Assembly: GCA_905373425.1 (NCBI GenBank)
Contig: CAJPST010000077.1
Span: 1-9,997, forward strand
DNA: 9,997 bases
Direction of reading: 5' to 3'
Source of the DNA: an uncultured Mesocricetibacter sp.
GTDB lineage: Bacteria; Pseudomonadota; Gammaproteobacteria; Enterobacterales; Pasteurellaceae
Position 1 is the stretch's first letter; each line of letters opens with the position of its first letter. The translations under genes were made by a program, and so were the position numbers. The notes beneath the pieces are model-generated. The model made no database searches and was not told where the DNA came from. It saw nothing but the letters and a program-made list of their open reading frames with translations. Below are positions 6,806-9,997 of this stretch, one piece after another.

Positions 6806-7624
6806 CTACCAGCTACCGCCGGCACCACCGCCATCAAAGCCGCCCCCACCGAAGCCACCGCCTCCGAAACCGCCACCATGGCTATCTCCGCCAAATCCAC
6901 CGCTTGAACCTCCTCCGAAGCCGCCACCAAACCGATCTCGACGGCGAGCAGAATGACGAATAACTTGTTCTAACGGACTATTTCCAGTCGGGCTGATATA
7001 AGGCTTACGCCAGCTCAGCTCACCAAATACGATAAATAAAATAAAAATAACAACGAAGATAAATGGAATGATAGTCTCCAGTGAACCCTCTTCTTCGGCT
7101 TCCGGTGCAAACTCTCCTTTACTTGCCGCAATCAGATAATCCAAACCGTCGCTGATGCCTCTTGCATACTGATTTTGTTTAAAGTGCGGTGTAATGACAT
7201 TGCGGATTGTTTGCGAAATAAATGCATCAGTCAATACTCCTTGTAAACCTTGCCCTGTTGCAATAAAAATTTTGCGATCATTTTTGGCTATCAACATTAA
7301 CACGCCGTTATTATGTTGTTTCCGGCCAACGCCCCATTTATCGCCCAACTCAAACGTATATTGGGAAATATCATAATCGCCCGTAGTGGGTACAATAACA
7401 ACCGCAATTTGTGAACTGGTTTCTTGTCCATACTTTATCAGCTTGTCTTCTAAAATATTCTTGTCATTTTCTGACAATGTAGCGGTATAGTCATTCACAT
7501 AACGAAACGGATTAGGTGGAGCCGGAAAATCTGTGGCAAGAACCTCTAAGGAAACTAAAAACGGTAATAAAAAAACAATCGCAAAAACGACCGCTCTTTT
7601 AAATCCTCTAACCATACTACTCAT
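6806..7624 (-). CDS. YgcG-like TPM-domain membrane protein with glycine-rich tail
   Basis: TPM (TLP18.3/Psb32/MOLO-1) domain protein; biochemical role not established for bacterial members, some relatives being reported as phosphatases. Residues 1-30 form a signal peptide with a hydrophobic core at 11-26 and likely cleavage after VLA. The TPM domain covers about 38-170, with SQIAVVIVPT, WGVGRKQHNNGVLML and RKIFIATGQGLQGVL as typical core strands. An acidic stretch (EAEEEG) precedes a transmembrane helix (184-201). The tail from 232 on is almost all Gly and Phe with a few Ser and Asp, ending in GGSW, a usual ending in this family. The TPM domain should lie outside the inner membrane. The ATG at 7624 has GAGGTG about 7 nt upstream and overlaps the preceding gene by 8 bp; a second ATG three codons on (7615) is less well placed. 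It is last in the lemA cluster. Confidence 0.85.
   Translation of the reverse strand: MSSMVRGFKRAVVFAIVFLLPFLVSLEVLATDFPAPPNPFRYVNDYTATLSENDKNILEDKLIKYGQETSSQIAVVIVPTTGDYDISQYTFELGDKWGVGRKQHNNGVLMLIAKNDRKIFIATGQGLQGVLTDAFISQTIRNVITPHFKQNQYARGISDGLDYLIAASKGEFAPEAEEEGSLETIIPFIFVVIFILFIVFGELSWRKPYISPTGNSPLEQVIRHSARRRDRFGGGFGGGSSGGFGGDSHGGGFGGGGFGGGGFDGGGAGGSW
7182..7190 (+). repeat. DNA uptake signal sequence inside the secreted TPM gene
   Basis: A perfect AAGTGCGGT on the plus strand, but the following GTAATGAC does not fit the extended A/T consensus, so it may be a weak uptake site. It encodes Thr-Pro-His-Phe, a position where the neighbouring TPM protein has Ile-Ser-His-Phe. Confidence 0.75.
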
Positions 7625-8063
7625 TGATCACCACCTCATTTGACAGCTCATCGCAATCATTCGGCTGATGCGGGAAGTGCAAGGCTAATTCTTTGCCAAT
7701 GTACTCAATTGCATTTACAATGCCTTCATTATACTTCTTTTGTTTAAAATGGCTGATCATCGTAGCGCAAATCTGTCGCCAGAACTCATCCCCAACATAT
7801 TGATGGATGCCCTGATCGCCAATAACGGAACATTTATGATCTTTAAACGCTATATAAATCAACACTCCGTTACGCGCTACGGTTTTCTCCATTTCAAGTA
7901 GCGTAAACACTTGCAACGCTCGCTCCAAATCGGAAATAGAAGACGTTAACGGAATTTTACGCTCAATATAAACCCGTAATTCCGCCGAACTTTGTTTTTC
8001 TAAATTAACAATAGCCGCCTCAATCTGTTTTTTATCAAAAGGCATTCGAGAAAAAGGGAACAT
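7617..8063 (-). CDS. Cytoplasmic TPM-domain protein
   Basis: A second TPM-domain protein, 148 residues, with no signal peptide or transmembrane helix, so probably cytosolic or peripheral on the inner face of the membrane. The pieces shared with the secreted neighbour are AELRVYIERKI (28-38), RNGVLIYIAFKDHKCSVIGD (64-83), and SHFKQKKYNEGI (104-115), which parallels PHFKQNQYARGI there. The last 20 residues are acidic (PNDCDELSNEVVINE). GGAG lies 6 nt before the ATG at 8063, whereas the next in-frame ATG (8045) has none, so the full length is used. Its last bases overlap the start of the following TPM gene (ATGAGTAG), implying translational coupling. It lies 102 bp downstream of lemA. The domain assignment is good; no function is known to me. 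Confidence 0.8.
   Translation of the reverse strand: MFPFSRMPFDKKQIEAAIVNLEKQSSAELRVYIERKIPLTSSISDLERALQVFTLLEMEKTVARNGVLIYIAFKDHKCSVIGDQGIHQYVGDEFWRQICATMISHFKQKKYNEGIVNAIEYIGKELALHFPHQPNDCDELSNEVVINE
7632..7637 (-). promoter_or_regulatory. Ribosome binding site inside the upstream TPM gene
   Basis: Minus-strand GAGGTG lies within the last codons of the cytosolic TPM gene, 7 nt before the ATG at 7624. It supports coupled translation across the 8-bp overlap and favours that ATG over the one at 7615. Confidence 0.6.
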
Positions 8064-8091
8064 GACAATCTCCGCTCAAAGAATACAGGAT

Positions 8092-8140
8092 TGCGGTCAA
8101 ACTAATACCAATTAAAAAAATAGGCAAAATTTCGACCGCA
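8092..8140. repeat. Inverted repeat formed by an uptake signal and a degenerate copy
   Basis: TGCGGTC (8092-8098) and GACCGCA (8134-8140) are perfect complements separated by 35 nt. The right arm belongs to a perfect uptake signal; the left arm is a 7-of-9 match to one. The loop is long and no T run follows either arm directly, so it is weak as a terminator and lies within a probable operon. Confidence 0.4.
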
Positions 8141-8143
8141 CTT
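8135..8143 (-). repeat. DNA uptake signal sequence between lemA and the TPM gene
   Basis: A perfect AAGTGCGGT on the minus strand followed by CGAAATTTTGCCTATTTTTT. This is the best extended consensus match in the window. Confidence 0.9.
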
Positions 8144-8165
8144 TTATCAGAAAATAACTACTGAG

Positions 8166-8753
8166 TTATTTACCAAAATCTACTGTAGGGGCATTTTGCG
8201 CGCCTTCCGTTGATTTGAAATACGGTTTTTCTTTAAAACCGAAAATCACTGCCGCCAATTTAGTTGGAAATTGACGTACTTTTTGATTGTAAGTACGTGC
8301 GGCATCATTAAATTTATTGCGAGCCACATTAATACGGTTTTCAGTACCTTCCAATTGAGCCTGTAAATTCATAAATCCTTCGTGCGCTTTCAGCTCAGGA
8401 TATTTTTCCACCGTTACCAATAAACGGGATAACGCTGAACCGACGGCATTTTGATTTTGTTGAAACTGTGCTAACTGTTCTTCGGTCATATTTGCCGGAT
8501 CAATTTTGGTTTGTGTCGCTTTCGCACGGGCTTCAACCACACCGGTCAAGGTTTCCTGTTCAAAATTTGCCTGACCTTTCACGGTATTCACCAAATTAGG
8601 AATTAAATCCGCACGACGCTGATAAGTAGATTCTACGTTCGCCCATACGGAATCAATTTCCTCTTCGGCTTTGACTAAACCGTTATAACTAGGAACAAGC
8701 ACCACACCTAAAGCTATAACAGCAACAATAATCAAAACGAGCAATTTTTTCAT
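8166..8753 (-). CDS. lemA: LemA family membrane-anchored protein
   Basis: LemA-family protein of 195 residues; the family's molecular role is unknown. A single N-terminal hydrophobic helix (about 3-21) should anchor it in the inner membrane with the rest outside, unless it is processed. The family core YNGLVKAEEEIDSVWANVES (23-42) and YQRRADLIPNLVNTVKG (44-60) is followed by long charged and glutamine-rich helices (65-160) likely to form a helical bundle. The C-terminal motif FGFKEKPYFKSTEGAQNAPT (171-190) is also typical. AGGA lies 8 nt before the ATG at 8753. It is first in a leftward group with two TPM genes, an arrangement seen in other bacteria, which suggests a shared envelope-associated function. 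No confident promoter is seen in the short leader. Confidence 0.92.
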   Translation of the reverse strand: MKKLLVLIIVAVIALGVVLVPSYNGLVKAEEEIDSVWANVESTYQRRADLIPNLVNTVKGQANFEQETLTGVVEARAKATQTKIDPANMTEEQLAQFQQNQNAVGSALSRLLVTVEKYPELKAHEGFMNLQAQLEGTENRINVARNKFNDAARTYNQKVRQFPTKLAAVIFGFKEKPYFKSTEGAQNAPTVDFGK

Positions 8754-8767
8754 TATAAATTTCCTAA

Positions 8768-8781
8768 TATTAAATTTAATA
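8768..8781. repeat. 14-bp AT palindrome in the lemA leader
   Basis: TATTAAATTTAATA is a perfect palindrome between the ompA terminator and the lemA ribosome site. It could be an operator or part of an AT-rich promoter, but such palindromes also arise by chance in AT-rich DNA. Confidence 0.35.
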
Positions 8782-8784
8782 CTT

Positions 8785-8820
8785 AAAACAAAAGACCTAA
8801 ACCGAAAAGTTTAGGTCTTT
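8785..8820 (-). terminator. Rho-independent terminator of ompA
   Basis: AAAGACCTAAAC (8791-8802) and GTTTAGGTCTTT (8809-8820) form a perfect 12-bp stem with a 6-nt loop. On the minus strand it is followed by TGTTTTAAG, a T-rich run. It separates ompA from lemA. Confidence 0.88.
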
Positions 8821-8830
8821 ATGCATCTCA

Positions 8831-8847
8831 TCGTTAAATTTTAACGA
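8831..8847 (-). other. Stem-loop just after the ompA stop codon
   Basis: TCGTTAAA and TTTAACGA are perfect 8-bp complements around one central base, 5 bp after the ompA stop. In RNA a 6-bp stem with a 5-nt loop would form upstream of the main terminator. It might slow 3' decay of a highly expressed mRNA; this is inference. Confidence 0.4.
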
Positions 8848-8852
8848 GCAAA

Positions 8853-9896
8853 TTACATGCTGGTTTTGTTACCTTTAACAGAGATTTCTACGCGACGATC
8901 CGGTGCTAAACACGCGATAAGTGCTTTACGACCTTTAACTTTGTCACAAGTGTTACCTGTTACAGGGTTAGCTTGACCATAACCTGTTGCAGAAACAGAT
9001 TGTGGAGCAACACCTTTAGAAACTAAGTAGTTAGCTACAGTTTCAGCACGACGTTGAGATAATTTTTGGTTGTATGCTGCTTTACCGATACGGTCTGCAT
9101 AACCCGCAACATCAACTGTCGGAGCTTGAACTTGAGCGATTTCGCTGTAGATACCATCTAATACACCTGTAGCTTCAGGTTTTAAGTTAGCTTTGTTGAA
9201 ACCGAAAGTTACATCAGAGTTCAATGTGAAGGTTTTGTTCACAACTTCAGGTGCAGCTACAGGAGCTTGACCTTGACCAAAACGGTAAGATAAACCTGCT
9301 GCTACAGAACCGATACTTGGTTGATAGTCTGCACGATCACCGTTTGGTTTTTCAACTTCACCAACACGGTTAACCCATTGATACTCTAAACGTACTGCTA
9401 ATTCAGGAAGAATTGCATACTCTAAACCACCAGCAAATACAGGAGAAACTTTCAAACTGTGTTCTCTTCTGTTACCGAAGAAAGAAGCACCATTGTAAGT
9501 TTTATAGTCAGAACGAACTAATGCTGCACCAACGCGCGCATAAGCATCTAAACCACTAATGATTGGGTAGCTACCTTTTAAACTTAAGTGTGCACCGTGG
9601 TTAGTGTGTTTAACAATATTGTCACCGGCACGGCGGAATTTAACACGACCAAAATCGTCGTAACCTAATTCAACTGCCAAGTAGTCAATAATTTGATAAC
9701 CACCGTAAACACCGTAAGTTGCTGAGTTACGTTGATAGCCAATTTTGCCAGGAACTGAGTTATATTTAATACCATCGTGGAATGATGCCCAACCAGCTTT
9801 AGCACCGGCATAGAATGTATTTGCCTGTGGGGCTGCTTGCGCAACTGTTGCTGCTGCTAAACCAGCGATAGCTAATGCGATTGCAGTTTTTTTCAT
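8853..9896 (-). CDS. ompA: OmpA family outer membrane protein (P5-like)
   Basis: Abundant outer-membrane protein that links the membrane to peptidoglycan and in Pasteurellaceae often acts as an adhesin. A signal peptide of about 21 residues ends AQA before APQANTFYAGAKAGW. Residues 22-207 form the eight-stranded beta-barrel, with variable loops near 40-56, 85-97, 132-147 and 180-195, ending in AGLSYRFGQG. A short Pro/Ala hinge (APVAAPEVV) leads to the OmpA C-terminal domain (about 222-340). There D268 in GYADRIG and R283 in LSQRRAETV match the diaminopimelate-binding pair, and C317 and C329 should form a disulphide. Length is 347, close to H. influenzae P5 as I recall it. AGAGGA lies 8 nt before the ATG, a strong ribosome site. 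Codon choice is visibly more uniform than in neighbours, as in highly expressed genes. It has its own terminator. Confidence 0.96.
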   Translation of the reverse strand: MKKTAIALAIAGLAAATVAQAAPQANTFYAGAKAGWASFHDGIKYNSVPGKIGYQRNSATYGVYGGYQIIDYLAVELGYDDFGRVKFRRAGDNIVKHTNHGAHLSLKGSYPIISGLDAYARVGAALVRSDYKTYNGASFFGNRREHSLKVSPVFAGGLEYAILPELAVRLEYQWVNRVGEVEKPNGDRADYQPSIGSVAAGLSYRFGQGQAPVAAPEVVNKTFTLNSDVTFGFNKANLKPEATGVLDGIYSEIAQVQAPTVDVAGYADRIGKAAYNQKLSQRRAETVANYLVSKGVAPQSVSATGYGQANPVTGNTCDKVKGRKALIACLAPDRRVEISVKGNKTSM

Positions 9897-9997
9897 TGTG
9901 ATGATCCTCTTTTTAGTTTGTCATCTTAATTTAAAAAATTTATCAGCTGATATAGCTGAAGTCCGAACACAAAAATCGTGTTATCCTTATCTTAATC
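9897..9997 (-). promoter_or_regulatory. ompA leader and probable promoter region
   Basis: This AT-rich stretch to the window edge should hold the ompA promoter, but no pair of elements is convincing; TATATC and TAAATT are possible -10s without good -35s. It contains a perfect 12-bp palindrome TATCAGCTGATA (9941-9952), which overlaps a small hairpin TCAGCT-GATAT-AGCTGA (9943-9959), and a second hairpin AACAC-N7-GTGTT (9966-9982). If transcribed, the former would lie about 45 nt before the start codon. Confidence 0.45.

Noticed and set aside
6809..6931. Repetitive GC-rich DNA that could be taken for a repeat array.
   Set aside because: It is coding sequence for the glycine-rich TPM tail, with no regular spacer-repeat pattern.
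8754..8790. Promoter for lemA using TTGTTT and TATTAG.
   Set aside because: Transcription would begin almost at the ribosome site, and both elements match poorly.

Overview
The window looks like ordinary core chromosome of a Pasteurellaceae bacterium. The proteins resemble their Escherichia coli and Haemophilus counterparts. Six perfect copies of the 9-bp uptake signal AAGTGCGGT place it in the Haemophilus/Aggregatibacter/Pasteurella branch, which uses the H. influenzae-type signal. An intact hemA argues against strictly haem-requiring species such as H. influenzae itself and fits haem-independent relatives (Aggregatibacter, H. parainfluenzae, Pasteurella). The species is not settled from this sequence.

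Layout: parC (topoisomerase IV subunit A) runs rightward from near the left edge. It converges on a leftward pair, pgpB then nagK (PAP2 lipid phosphatase and N-acetylglucosamine kinase), across a 12-bp-stem terminator. ribA (GTP cyclohydrolase II) runs rightward, divergent from pgpB, and meets the leftward hemA (glutamyl-tRNA reductase) tail to tail with 6 bp between stop codons. Everything from hemA to the right edge is leftward: hemA, grxD (monothiol glutaredoxin), a three-gene lemA-TPM-TPM cluster, and ompA (P5-like porin/peptidoglycan anchor). No gene-free stretch exceeds 300 bases; the longest is the 202-bp hemA-grxD gap, which holds the grxD terminator, a candidate hemA promoter, an FNR-like box, a direct repeat and an uptake signal.

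Most genes are independent housekeeping functions: chromosome decatenation, amino-sugar recycling, envelope lipid dephosphorylation, riboflavin and haem synthesis, and iron-sulphur trafficking. The only poorly understood unit is the lemA-TPM-TPM cluster. It combines a membrane-anchored coiled-coil LemA protein, a TPM protein without a signal peptide, and a second TPM protein with a signal peptide, a transmembrane segment and a glycine-rich tail. The two TPM genes overlap by 8 bp and are probably translationally coupled. I see no insertion sequence, prophage, CRISPR, tRNA, rRNA or broken gene, and no convincing new multi-gene system beyond that cluster.
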